The notes: a model not told the origin generated them from the letters alone. A stretch of 64,000 nucleotides of DNA from Chryseobacterium taichungense (GCF_900109935.1 NZ_FOBV01000001.1:310001-374000), one strand, 5' to 3'. Numbered from the stretch's first letter, positions 45,381 to 56,131 are shown. Made by a program: numbers and translations.

Positions 45381-45654
45381 AGAAATTAGTTTTTATAGGT
45401 TATTTATTGTTCACATAGATTGGAGGATCTATGGTTTTATTTGGCAAATCTACACCCCCTACACGACAAAATATGACGTATTATAATCGCCCCGTAAATT
45501 TTCCGACAAGCGAAATTATTAATTCTTTTTTCACAAAGTTTTAGGGAATATCCCATATCCTTACCCGTGTTTTTACGGTAGTTCCATTATTTAGATCACT
45601 TGAGGGAGAGCTAAATTTACACAGCTAAGGTAAATAGAATTATATCAGTAGGTG

Positions 45655-45689
45655 ATAACTTTAGTTATAAAACCAATAACTAAAGTTAT
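45655..45689. promoter_or_regulatory. Two phased inverted operators of the XRE regulator
   Basis: ATAACTTTAGTTAT (45655-45668) and its exact reverse complement ATAACTAAAGTTAT (45676-45689) are centred 21 bp apart, two helical turns, upstream of the XRE gene. The pattern suits cooperative dimer binding and autoregulation. It lies in the 363-bp gap between the T9SS and XRE genes. Confidence 0.65.
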
Positions 45690-45744
45690 AAAATAAAAAC
45701 TTTAACAATATTTTGTTAATTTAGCAATATTGAAAGACTGGATT

Positions 45745-46131
45745 ATGACCACATTAGGAACAAAACTGACGAAATTAAGAAGAAACAAGGGCTATTCACA
45801 ACAAGAACTGGCTGATAAACTGGGTGTTTCACAGCCTGCATACCATAAATGGGAAACCGATGATGTAAAGCCGGATCTTGAAACTTTATTAAAAGTTAGT
45901 CAGGTGCTTGGCGTTGATTTGAATGATCTAACGGACGATTATAATAGTCTGATCCAGAATAGTCAGTTCAGGGGTTCAAATATCGTTGGCAACCATCAGC
46001 CCGTAATCAATATGAACTCACCAGAGTTCATGAATCAGCTTTTAAAAAATCAAGAACAGATTACACAGATTCTTCTAATACAAAATAAATTGATTGAAAC
46101 ATTTACGGAAAATATAAAGAATTCCAAATAG
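45745..46131 (+). CDS. XRE-family HTH transcriptional regulator
   Basis: 128 residues from ATG 45745; a TTG at 45730 also keeps the frame. HTH_3: LTKLRRNKGYSQQELADKLG, VSQPAYHKWETDDVKPD. The C-terminal part (about 75-128) is helical with a coiled-coil look, probably for oligomerization. A TAATTTAG box (45718) and the two operators lie upstream. A phage- or element-type repressor is plausible, as it is next to the candidate right end of the integrated element. Confidence 0.85.
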   Translation: MTTLGTKLTKLRRNKGYSQQELADKLGVSQPAYHKWETDDVKPDLETLLKVSQVLGVDLNDLTDDYNSLIQNSQFRGSNIVGNHQPVINMNSPEFMNQLLKNQEQITQILLIQNKLIETFTENIKNSK

Positions 46132-46266
46132 CTTGGCCCCAAATTATTATAATCTTAATATCTCAATCGTCCTTACAAAATTGTAACGACGATTTTTCAT
46201 TCTTTACAATATTAATGACACAAATTTTCTCAAATCCTGAAGTAAAAAGTTCGAACTTTGAACTAT

Positions 46267-46275
46267 TGGGTCTAC
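46267..46275 (+). other. Candidate attR: 9-bp copy of the tRNA-Gln 3' end
   Basis: TGGGTCTAC repeats 14872-14880, the last eight bases of tRNA-Gln plus the next base, in the same orientation. It is immediately followed by a strong terminator, as expected of the original tRNA 3' flank. Nine bases can match by chance. Confidence 0.35.
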
Positions 46276-46310
46276 AAAAAAGGAGAAATGATAATCATTT
46301 CTCCTTTTTT
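46276..46310. terminator. Bidirectional rho-independent terminator
   Basis: Perfect 16-bp stem AAAAAAGGAGAAATGA / TCATTTCTCCTTTTTT with 3-nt loop. It serves the minus-strand kinase gene (stop at 46313) and any plus-strand transcript. Confidence 0.85.
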
Positions 46311-46312
46311 AT

Positions 46313-47146
46313 TTATAGCAGTCCATCGCTGATCTGAAAAATACAGTGTGCATAGAATAATACATAGCCGTGATTCGAAAATATTTTCTTTGGATTTAAA
46401 TATTTATACAATTTCAATATTTTCTTTATTTTACGCCTAACAATTTGCCTATTAGTATGTTGTTCGATTTTTTTCAGGCAAAAATCCACTGAAGTTCCGT
46501 ATAAGTGAGAATATTGCTCAGCAATGATGTTAATTACCTGAGGGTCGTTTGTAATTCTTGCAAAGTTTGCAAGCCTTTTGTCCAGATTAATTGAATCATG
46601 AAAACTCATTCTATTCAAATCTACCATGTAAATTGAATAAGAATCATCTTCTTTTCGAATTAAAAAATTATTTGGTGAATTATCAAGAAATAAAATTCCA
46701 TCGTTATGTAGACGAAACATTAGCGAGGCGTACTCTTTTATGATTTTTTCACGGTCAGGAAAAGAATGATCTCCAAGAATATGATCGAATGTCCAGCAAT
46801 TTTCCAGTTGTTCAGTGATGTAATAGCTGGATGTCAATCCGATAAAATCGTGATTTTCAATGTAGGCAATCGGTTTTGGAGTCCAGTAGCTTTTCTGGAG
46901 AAGCATATGCGCGTATTCAAACGAACGCTGCGCCTTTGACTTCCGGTAAAATTTGTAGATGTGTCTGTTGATAATATTATGTTGTTTAAATAATTTAAAA
47001 TTGAGATGAATCCCATTTAAATTAAATACCTTAATCACATTTCGCGAACCATTTCCGATTAATATCCCTCCGGATTTAAATATTTTTAATGTTGATAGAA
47101 TATCATCTTTATACATGTATAGGCCTTCAGCAATAATAAATTTCAT
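46313..47146 (-). CDS. Lipopolysaccharide-kinase-like (KdkA/WaaP family) protein
   Basis: 277 residues of a small kinase-like fold. SFEYAHMLLQKSYWTPKPIAY is in the N-lobe. The catalytic loop LHNDGILFLDNSPNNFLI (D...NN) and a DFG-like IYMVDLNRMSF follow. It likely phosphorylates a core sugar (Kdo or heptose) of lipopolysaccharide at the cytoplasmic membrane. ATG 47146. It is 15 bp downstream of the GT9 glycosyltransferase on the same strand, a typical LPS-core pair. Confidence 0.78.
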   Translation of the reverse strand: MKFIIAEGLYMYKDDILSTLKIFKSGGILIGNGSRNVIKVFNLNGIHLNFKLFKQHNIINRHIYKFYRKSKAQRSFEYAHMLLQKSYWTPKPIAYIENHDFIGLTSSYYITEQLENCWTFDHILGDHSFPDREKIIKEYASLMFRLHNDGILFLDNSPNNFLIRKEDDSYSIYMVDLNRMSFHDSINLDKRLANFARITNDPQVINIIAEQYSHLYGTSVDFCLKKIEQHTNRQIVRRKIKKILKLYKYLNPKKIFSNHGYVLFYAHCIFQISDGLL

Positions 47147-47161
47147 ATCATATTATTTATT

Positions 47162-48202
47162 TTATTCAATGGTTTTACGTAGTAAATCCATAATATTTTC
47201 GATTGTTGTGTGTCCTGTATTTACAGAAAAGCTTTTTGAATTATAAGGCTTGTAAATGTTTTCATCTGTAACAGAAAATAAGCCTACCGTAGGCACTCCG
47301 CTGGCACTGGCCAAATGCATCACCCCATTATCTGCCGCAATAAACAATTGTGTATTTGCCATAAAAGCTCCCATTTCCCTGATATCCGTACTATAGAAAT
47401 GAGGTATTGTAAAGTTTAATTTAGAAATATTTTCTACAGGCAAAAGCTCGACAATATGATGATCAGGAAATGTTTTTTTCAAATGGTCGTAGAAATCATG
47501 CCACCATTCTTCTGAGTAGCATTTGTCTCCGGTAGCATTAGTGAACAGACATATTACAGGTTTGTTATTTTGCACTATGGAAAATAGATTTTTTTTCCCA
47601 TTTTGAATCTCTTCAGCATCCAGTTTAATATCCATATAGGGTAGTTCATTATTATTTTCCGGAACTCCCAGTTGTGACAAATATTGTCTCAAATTATAGA
47701 TAGGATGTTTAGCAGAGTGCTGATAATCATTAAACTGCTGTACATATTTTTTATCATATTCACCAAATAATTTGTATTTAGACCGTGTAACGTAAGTTGA
47801 TATTCTGCCTGATGATGAACCAAAATTCGCATTGATCACCAGATCATACTTTTTCGATCGTAGTGATATCCAACCTGCTAAATATTTAAAAATATTACTA
47901 AACGGCTTTTTGGGAAGCTGGATAATTTTGTCGATATTTTTATAATTTTTATATATTACTGGAGTAATCTGTCCTTTAACGAAAAGATCAATCTTACTGT
48001 CAGGGAACGTATTGCTCACCTCCTCCACCAAAGGACTGAGGAGAAGCAAGTTACCTAATCGATGATTGGGCCTGGATATCAGAATTCTTTTTATCTTAAG
48101 ATCATTTTTATCTACTTTTTCAAAACTGGATTTACCAATATTTTCAGTCAGTTTCCTCATTAATGACCTTCGAATGGCATTAATTTTTTTCGGTATTTTC
48201 AT
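47162..48202 (-). CDS. Glycosyltransferase family 9 (heptosyltransferase-like)
   Basis: About 346 residues from ATG 48202 (MKIPKKINAIRR); the frame is open up to 48259. GT9 features: ILISRPNHRLGNLLLLSPLV at the N-terminus, CLFTNATGDKCYSEEWW mid-protein and the nucleotide-sugar site FIAADNGVMHLASASGVPTVGLF. It transfers a heptose-type sugar to the LPS core. Paired with the LPS-kinase-like gene downstream. Confidence 0.85.
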   Translation of the reverse strand: MKIPKKINAIRRSLMRKLTENIGKSSFEKVDKNDLKIKRILISRPNHRLGNLLLLSPLVEEVSNTFPDSKIDLFVKGQITPVIYKNYKNIDKIIQLPKKPFSNIFKYLAGWISLRSKKYDLVINANFGSSSGRISTYVTRSKYKLFGEYDKKYVQQFNDYQHSAKHPIYNLRQYLSQLGVPENNNELPYMDIKLDAEEIQNGKKNLFSIVQNNKPVICLFTNATGDKCYSEEWWHDFYDHLKKTFPDHHIVELLPVENISKLNFTIPHFYSTDIREMGAFMANTQLFIAADNGVMHLASASGVPTVGLFSVTDENIYKPYNSKSFSVNTGHTTIENIMDLLRKTIE

Positions 48203-48362
48203 TAAAAAAATATATTTACAATGATAAACATATTTAACGACAAATTGTTGGTAAATCATATGTCATTTAGTCGAATATCCATAACAATTACCTATTATAA
48301 CAATAGATGCTATCTCAATAATTTTGTTTATTAATATCATTTTTTTGGGAGATATGTAAACT

Positions 48363-48398
48363 AAAAAAATCCATATTACATCATTGCAATATGGATTT
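48363..48398 (-). terminator. Terminator between GT9 upstream side and katG
   Basis: Stem AAATCCATATT / AATATGGATTT with 10-nt loop and, on the minus strand, a T7 run. Placed about 80 bp after the katG stop. Confidence 0.7.
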
Positions 48399-48476
48399 TT
48401 GTTTTCCTATTTTGAATACAGTTATCTTTATAAAGTAAAAATCAGCTATTTACTTTAATAAAGATGTTAACTTAAA

Positions 48477-50762
<2,286 letters not shown>

Positions 50763-50810
50763 TTAATTTTTATGTTGATTATAGTTAATTATATTTCTAA
50801 TTATATTTCA

Positions 50811-50818
50811 CAAACTTA
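50811..50818 (-). promoter_or_regulatory. -7 promoter box of katG
   Basis: The minus strand reads TAAGTTTG, 54 nt upstream of the katG start, matching TAnnTTTG. The leader is AT-rich with two ATTATATTTC-like repeats. Confidence 0.5.
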
Positions 50819-51004
50819 CATTAGTTTAAACATAAATACAATCTATCAAAAATATTTGATCAATAGTTAAAAACAATAATACTATTTATATCTAAAAATT
50901 TTGGTAAGAAAGATTGTACTTTTAACAATCATTTAAATTAATAAAATTTGCAATAGGCTGAATTACAATATAAAACTTTGATACTATTTAGAATTATTCC
51001 AATA

Positions 51005-51020
51005 TATGACTGAGGTCATA
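51005..51020. promoter_or_regulatory. CRP/FNR-type inverted repeat upstream of the haem-binding gene
   Basis: TATGACTGAGGTCATA: perfect 6-bp arms around 4 nt. Its centre is about 38 bp before the expected start point of a TATTTTTA -7 box (51038-51045), the place for a class II activator. It lies in the 311-bp katG/haem-binding gap. Confidence 0.5.
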
Positions 51021-51067
51021 ATTCGGAAATTTTATCTTATTTTTATATTCACTTAAAACATGTAGAT

Positions 51068-51529
51068 ATGAAAAAAGTTTTGATTGTTATTCTTGTTGCC
51101 TTTATCATCATTCAGTTCTTTCCTATTGATAAGACAAATCCGGAACCCACACCCGGTATGGATTTTTTAAAAATAAAAAATACCCAGCCTGAAATTGCCA
51201 AAATCATAAAGACTTCATGCTATGATTGCCATTCCAGTGAAACAAAATATCCCTGGTATTCTAATGTTGCACCTTTTTCATGGATGCTGAAAAATCATAT
51301 TGATGAAGGAAGAAAGGAACTAAATTTTTCAACCTTTGCCATTTATCCCGCGAAAGATCAGGCACATAAATTGCAGGAATGTATAGAGATGATCGAAAAA
51401 AAAGAAATGCCACTTGAATCTTATTTCATTGGGCATCAGGATGCAAAATTGAGTGATGAACAAAGAAAGATCTTAATAGATTATTTTAAAAGAGAAAAAA
51501 CGGAAACGGAAAGGAAAATGTTTTATTAA
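51068..51529 (+). CDS. Haem-binding domain (c-type cytochrome-like) protein
   Basis: 153 residues. N-terminal membrane anchor/signal (MKKVLIVILVAFIIIQFFP) followed by a single haem c motif CYDCH, then WYSNVAPFSWMLKNHIDEGRKELNFS, ELQ-like helices and MIEKKEMPLESY with a candidate axial Met. This is the periplasmic haem-binding domain family common in Bacteroidetes. Probably an electron carrier. The DCC-family gene follows 12 bp later. A CRP/FNR-like site upstream suggests control by oxygen or nitrosative signals (inference). Confidence 0.85.
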   Translation: MKKVLIVILVAFIIIQFFPIDKTNPEPTPGMDFLKIKNTQPEIAKIIKTSCYDCHSSETKYPWYSNVAPFSWMLKNHIDEGRKELNFSTFAIYPAKDQAHKLQECIEMIEKKEMPLESYFIGHQDAKLSDEQRKILIDYFKREKTETERKMFY

Positions 51530-51541
51530 ATCTTAAACATC

Positions 51542-51955
51542 ATGGAAGAAAACTGGCAAAACAAACACATTGTATTTTTCGACGGCGACTGCGGGGTATG
51601 CAATTTCTGGGTACAATGGATTCTTGAAAGAGATAAAAACGACCAGTTCTTATTTGCCTCACTACAATCTGATTTTGGTCAGAAATTTTTATCTGAACGA
51701 GGCTTAAATACCAAAGTCTTCAATACACTCTACTTATGGAAGCCGGGACAATATTACCTGGAAAAATCCAGAGCGGTTTTAAAGATTGCCAATTTGCTTG
51801 GTGGCATTTATAAGCTTTCGGGATTAGGTAAAATTATTCCTTCTTTTTTAAGCGATAAAATATATGATATCGTTTCAAAAAACAGGATGAAACTGGCTAA
51901 TCAGAAATGCTATCTGCCAACTCCTCATCAGAGGGCAAAATTTATTCAGGTGTAA
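51542..51955 (+). CDS. DCC-family (DUF393) thiol-disulfide oxidoreductase-like protein
   Basis: 137 residues. The N-terminal VFFDGDCGVCNFWVQWILERD carries the DxDCxxC family signature (DGDCGVC). It then has LYLWKPGQYYLEKSRAVLKI and GKIIPSFLSDKIYDIVSKNR, the usual C-terminal helices. Predicted thiol-based redox protein; partner unknown. Second gene of a two-gene operon with the haem-binding protein. Confidence 0.88.
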   Translation: MEENWQNKHIVFFDGDCGVCNFWVQWILERDKNDQFLFASLQSDFGQKFLSERGLNTKVFNTLYLWKPGQYYLEKSRAVLKIANLLGGIYKLSGLGKIIPSFLSDKIYDIVSKNRMKLANQKCYLPTPHQRAKFIQV

Positions 51956-51974
51956 CATTGTTCAATTTAAATTA

Positions 51975-52010
51975 AAAAGACTGCCTCTCACAGAAGCAGT
52001 CTTTTATTTT
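51975..52010 (+). terminator. Rho-independent terminator after the DCC gene
   Basis: Stem AAAAGACTGC / GCAGTCTTTT followed by ATTTT, before the convergent amylase gene. Confidence 0.75.
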
Positions 52011-52015
52011 CAATA

Positions 52016-53446
52016 TTACTGGTTTAATGACCATACGGAATAAGAATTAGGCGCACATTGAATTTTCACCCATTTGTCTGATTGTGTAGTTGGATACCAG
52101 GTCGAACTTCCTGTAAAATCTTTAATCTGCTGACTCGTCCAATTGGTTTGAATCCATCGTTCCTGCCAGCTTGAAGAATTATTGATGTAAACAACAAGGC
52201 CCGGATTTCCATTATAGCCATTTCTTCTTGCAATATATTCATCGTTGTCGGTATAAAGAATAGAGGTTGTTCCTGTAGCTTTATTATTGTGAATCCAGAT
52301 GAGATTGTTGAGTCTTTCCTTATTCAGCCATTCTTCATAATCCCGGTAAAAGATTGTGGGATACCCTTCGTGAGTTAAAATATAAGCATAAGCCAGCATT
52401 TTGTTGTAAATAATATCCGTATCGTGATTCGCTACAAAAGTTACAGCTTTGTAAGGGTTTCTTTTCCACATCATGTCATCATTAAGGACATTTAAATTTC
52501 CATTATCAAACGCTTCATCCATTTTGTAATAGGCTGCAAAATCAAAGACTGAACTGTTGGCATTATTTGCCCACCATTCCAGCGTATTGACATTGGAATC
52601 CCAAAGCTCTCCCACAGAAAATCCGCCAACATTGGAATTCCAGGTATTCACTACCCAAGGGCCGAAACCTTTAACATAATCAAATCTCCATCCGTCAAAT
52701 TTCATAACATTCTTATAATATTTTGCGACAGAATCATCTCTTCCCCAAAGCCAGTCCTGTACATATGGATTAGCATGGCATAAATCCGGAAAACCTCCGA
52801 AAGCACCTTCATCATTATTTCCGTAAGCGTTTTTATAAAAGTCATTGTAATTTCTTGTAAACTTTCCTGAGGCAACTCCTGAAAAATTCGTCCAGGTATT
52901 GGAACCAACATAAGGATTGTACTCTGACTGTCCGCCACTATTATGATTAATGACAATATCTGCATACACCTGCATATTTTCAGTGTGAGCTTTCGTAATC
53001 AATGATTCGAGTTCCGCCCGGGAACCGAATCGTGTTTCAACACTTCCGTTTTGATTATAATTTCCGAAGTCATAATAATCGGTAGGATCATACCCCATTG
53101 AATAAGCTCCGTTCTGTGCTTTTGAAGCTGGAGGAAGCCAAACTGCACCAATTCCGGCATTTGACCAGTCTGTTAATTTTCCTTTTACGGTATTCCACCA
53201 ATTACCTCCGTCGGGAACATCCCAATAAAACCCCTGCATAAGAACACTTCCTCCGGGACCTGCAACGAATTTTGCATAAGGAGAAGTTCCTGTACTGAAA
53301 GGCCGCCCGTCGTGATTGGTAACATTCACGATTTTGTTGTGAACTTCTGTTTTTTCCTGAGTTTCATTAATCATCTCATCATTATTCTGACATGAGCTTA
53401 CGAGGCCTAAAGCCAGTAATGAAAGTAGAAAATGTATTTTTTTCAT
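52016..53446 (-). CDS. Secreted alpha-amylase, GH13 (lipoprotein)
   Basis: 476 residues. Lipoprotein signal MKKIHFLLSLLALGLVSSC then a GH13 barrel: ADIVINHN (region I), GWRFDYVKG (region II, nucleophile Asp), VGELWD (acid/base Glu) and FVANHDTD (region IV, Asp). A C-terminal beta domain (YIARRNGYNGNPGLVVYI) follows. It hydrolyses alpha-1,4-glucans at the cell surface or outside. Unlike Sus loci, no susCD genes are adjacent. Convergent with the DCC gene. Confidence 0.93.
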   Translation of the reverse strand: MKKIHFLLSLLALGLVSSCQNNDEMINETQEKTEVHNKIVNVTNHDGRPFSTGTSPYAKFVAGPGGSVLMQGFYWDVPDGGNWWNTVKGKLTDWSNAGIGAVWLPPASKAQNGAYSMGYDPTDYYDFGNYNQNGSVETRFGSRAELESLITKAHTENMQVYADIVINHNSGGQSEYNPYVGSNTWTNFSGVASGKFTRNYNDFYKNAYGNNDEGAFGGFPDLCHANPYVQDWLWGRDDSVAKYYKNVMKFDGWRFDYVKGFGPWVVNTWNSNVGGFSVGELWDSNVNTLEWWANNANSSVFDFAAYYKMDEAFDNGNLNVLNDDMMWKRNPYKAVTFVANHDTDIIYNKMLAYAYILTHEGYPTIFYRDYEEWLNKERLNNLIWIHNNKATGTTSILYTDNDEYIARRNGYNGNPGLVVYINNSSSWQERWIQTNWTSQQIKDFTGSSTWYPTTQSDKWVKIQCAPNSYSVWSLNQ

Positions 53447-53621
53447 ATTTAAAATTTTAATTATTAAAGCCTTACCTAAATTACACTTTTATTAAAATAA
53501 TATCTACTGATTGTGATATATTTTTCATTTTTAACATTAAATTCTATTAAAAAGTAATTTATAGTATCATTAAAAAATCATAAATTTTAAAGATTTTCAG
53601 CGCAAATTTTCCATTATTGCA

Positions 53622-53629
53622 TATATTTG
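53622..53629 (+). promoter_or_regulatory. -7 promoter box of DUF4290-murA
   Basis: TATATTTG fits TAnnTTTG and ends 6 nt before the ATG at 53636, so the transcript has almost no leader. Confidence 0.6.
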
Positions 53630-53635
53630 CATACT

Positions 53636-54298
53636 ATGGAATACAATACCCAAAAAACCCAGCTTCATCTGCCGGAATATGGCAGAATTATACAACAGTT
53701 GGTTGAACGTTGCAAAGAGCTTCCTACAAAAGAAGAGAGAAGTGAAATGGCAATGGCAATCATTGATTTTATGGGTCAGAGAAACCCGCAGCTCCGCGAC
53801 GAAGAAAATTACAAACATAAACTTTGGGACCATTTATTCATTCTTGCCGATTATGATCTTGATGTAGACTCACCATACCCTTTTCCTACCAGAGAAGAGC
53901 TTGCAGAAAGACCAAAAAGAATGGAATACCCAAAACTTCAGGGAGATTTTAAATTTTACGGGAAAAGTATTCTTCAATTAATAGAAAAAGCAATCGAACT
54001 CGAACAGGGAGACGAAAAAGAAGCCCTGATCGAGGTAATTGCCAATAATATGAAGAAATCTTACAACGTATATAATAAAGAGCATGTAACCGATGACGTT
54101 ATTTTCCGTCACCTGAAAGAACTTTCAGAAAACCGACTGGATCTTACAGGAATAGAAACGCTTGAAAAGAGTAAAATCTATTATACGAGCAATAACAACA
54201 ACCGTAATAACAATAACAGAAACCAATCTAACAACAGAAACCAATCTAACAACAAAAGAAGACACAATAACAACAACAATCATAAAAACAGAAAGTAG
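53636..54298 (+). CDS. DUF4290 family protein
   Basis: 220 residues from ATG 53636; a TTG at 53627 also keeps the frame but lies in the -7 box. Family blocks: EYGRIIQQLVERCKELPTKE, DFMGQRNPQLRDEENYKHKL, LDVDSPYPFPTREEL. The last 35 residues are an Asn/Arg-rich tail containing two perfect 18-bp tandem repeats (RNQSNN). Function unknown; in Bacteroidetes it is constantly upstream of murA, here separated by 2 bp, which suggests a cell-wall-linked role. Confidence 0.88.
   Translation: MEYNTQKTQLHLPEYGRIIQQLVERCKELPTKEERSEMAMAIIDFMGQRNPQLRDEENYKHKLWDHLFILADYDLDVDSPYPFPTREELAERPKRMEYPKLQGDFKFYGKSILQLIEKAIELEQGDEKEALIEVIANNMKKSYNVYNKEHVTDDVIFRHLKELSENRLDLTGIETLEKSKIYYTSNNNNRNNNNRNQSNNRNQSNNKRRHNNNNNHKNRK
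54215..54250 (+). repeat. Two perfect 18-bp tandem repeats in the DUF4290 tail
   Basis: AACAGAAACCAATCTAAC occurs twice head to tail, encoding (N)RNQSN repeats in the disordered Asn-rich C-terminus. In-frame copy-number change would not disturb the gene. Confidence 0.85.
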
Positions 54299-54300
54299 AC

Positions 54301-55608
54301 ATGAGTGGAACATTTCAAATACGAGGAGGAAAGAGACTGCAAGGTGAAATCACTCCACAAGGAGCAAAAAATGAAGCTCTACAGATTCTTTGTGCCGTTT
54401 TGTTAACTGATGAGGAAGTAAGGATAAAAAACATTCCGGATATCCATGACGTTAATCGATTAATTGAAATTTTAGGTGACTTCGGAGTAAAGGTTACCAA
54501 AAACGGCCACGGAGATTATACTTTCAAAGCGGATCAGGTTAATTTTGATTATATAAAGTCCAGTGAGTTTAAAAAAGACGGTGCAAAACTAAGAGGATCG
54601 ATCATGCTGATGGGGCCAATGCTGGCAAGATATGGTGAAGCATATATGCCGACACCCGGAGGTGACAAGATCGGAAGAAGAAGATTAGACACTCACTTTC
54701 AAGGACTTGTAGAACTAGGAGCAGAGTTTCATTACGATGAAGAGGAATATTTTTATTCATTAAAAGCGAAAGAACTTAATGGAAAATTTATTCTTCTGGA
54801 GGAAGCTTCTGTAACAGGAACTGCCAATATCGTAATGGCTGCCGCATTAGCAAAAGGTAAAACAAGAATTTATAATGCCGCCTGTGAACCCTACCTTCAG
54901 CAACTTTGTAAGATGCTGAACAGAATGGGGGCTAATATTTCAGGAATAGGTTCAAATTTATTGACTATTGAAGGGGTTGAATATCTTCACGGAACTGAGC
55001 ACACCATGCTTCCGGATATGGTAGAAATCGGTTCATGGATTGGTCTTGCTGCGATGACGAAATCCGAAATTACCATTAAAAATGTAAACTGGAATCAGCT
55101 TGGTGTTATTCCAAATACCTTCAGAAAATTAGGAATTCAGCTTGAGCAGAGCAATGATGACATTTTCATTCCGGCCCAGGAAAATTATAAAATTCAAAAA
55201 TTTATTGACGGATCCATTCTTACCATTTCCGATGCTCCATGGCCGGGATTCACCCCGGATCTACTTTCCATTATCCTGGTAGTGGCTACACAGGCGAAAG
55301 GAAGTCTCCTGGTTCATCAGAAAATGTTTGAATCCAGATTATTCTTTGTAGATAAACTGATTGATATGGGTGCTCAGATTATTCTTTGTGATCCGCACAG
55401 AGCAACAGTAATCGGATTAAACCAGGAATCTCCGCTCAGGGGAACAACGATGGTTTCTCCGGATATCAGGGCTGGAAATGCACTTCTTATTGCAGCGCTT
55501 TCTGCCGAAGGGAAATCAATCATTCATAATATCGAGCAGATTGACAGAGGATATGAAAATATCGATGGCAGACTAAAAGCGATTGGTGCCGATATTGAAA
55601 GAATTTAA
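54301..55608 (+). CDS. murA: UDP-N-acetylglucosamine 1-carboxyvinyltransferase
   Basis: MurA adds enolpyruvate from PEP to UDP-GlcNAc, the first committed step of peptidoglycan synthesis. 435 residues. GAKNEALQIL contains the conserved Lys22-Asn23 of the PEP site. In the active-site loop TPGGDKIGRR the usual Cys (E. coli Cys115) is Asp122, the variant known to give fosfomycin resistance. RGTTMVSPDIRAGNALLIAAL and IDRGYENIDGRL close the protein. It is 2 bp after DUF4290. Confidence 0.96.
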   Translation: MSGTFQIRGGKRLQGEITPQGAKNEALQILCAVLLTDEEVRIKNIPDIHDVNRLIEILGDFGVKVTKNGHGDYTFKADQVNFDYIKSSEFKKDGAKLRGSIMLMGPMLARYGEAYMPTPGGDKIGRRRLDTHFQGLVELGAEFHYDEEEYFYSLKAKELNGKFILLEEASVTGTANIVMAAALAKGKTRIYNAACEPYLQQLCKMLNRMGANISGIGSNLLTIEGVEYLHGTEHTMLPDMVEIGSWIGLAAMTKSEITIKNVNWNQLGVIPNTFRKLGIQLEQSNDDIFIPAQENYKIQKFIDGSILTISDAPWPGFTPDLLSIILVVATQAKGSLLVHQKMFESRLFFVDKLIDMGAQIILCDPHRATVIGLNQESPLRGTTMVSPDIRAGNALLIAALSAEGKSIIHNIEQIDRGYENIDGRLKAIGADIERI

Positions 55609-55633
55609 TCCAGATAAGTCATAATCTAATAAA

Positions 55634-55666
55634 TAAAAGCGTTCAGTTTTCACTGAGCGCTTTTTT
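55634..55666 (+). terminator. Rho-independent terminator after murA
   Basis: Stem of AAAAGCG-TTCAGT pairing with ACTGA-GCGCTTTT, followed by a T run. Confidence 0.75.
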
Positions 55667-55691
55667 GTAATTAAAACTATATGAACCTATC

Positions 55692-56003
55692 TTATAAGTA
55701 CTTCCTGCAGACATATTCTACTGTAGTACTCAGAAGTTTATTTTTATTCAGATAAAATTCCAGTTCTTCGAAATCATCTGAACTTACATTAATATACAGC
55801 TGAACAGAGCCGAAACTCCGGCCATTAACATATTCCACATTAGCCGATAACACCTTATGACATATCCCGAACTGATTATATATTGTGTTCATCAGGTGCT
55901 CAAACTTCATTTTACCATTGAGTTCGATTTCCAGGATCAGTTCTTTTTTTGGCAGATTTATTTTATTTTGTATAATCTGCAAGTTTGGGTTTGGTGTTAT
56001 CAT
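55692..56003 (-). CDS. Stand-alone NIL-domain-like protein
   Basis: 103 residues: KELILEIELNGKMKFEHLMNT, ICHKVLSANVEYVNGRSFG, SVQLYINVSSDDFEELEFYL. This matches the ferredoxin-like NIL domain (C-terminus of MetN methionine importers) without any ATPase. ATG 56003. It may bind an amino acid such as methionine as a regulator. No ABC transporter genes are nearby. Family call is by pattern, moderate. Confidence 0.6.
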   Translation of the reverse strand: MITPNPNLQIIQNKINLPKKELILEIELNGKMKFEHLMNTIYNQFGICHKVLSANVEYVNGRSFGSVQLYINVSSDDFEELEFYLNKNKLLSTTVEYVCRKYL

Positions 56004-56131
56004 AGCAAAATATTTATTAAAGACTACTGTTCATTTTTCTCATGCGTTAAACTTAGACAAAAATATAAAAAATTATTAGTCTACTAAATTTATAGGATAA
56101 TAATTTTCAATTTTATCCTATTTTTTTAAAC

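Noticed and set aside
45541-45650. rRNA or further tRNA genes in the gaps
   Set aside because: No cloverleaf or rRNA signature found in any gap other than tRNA-Gln.
52016-53446. Sus-type starch locus around the amylase
   Set aside because: No susC, susD or regulator next to it; the Sus pair at 28.7-33.7 kb is far away and of unknown substrate.
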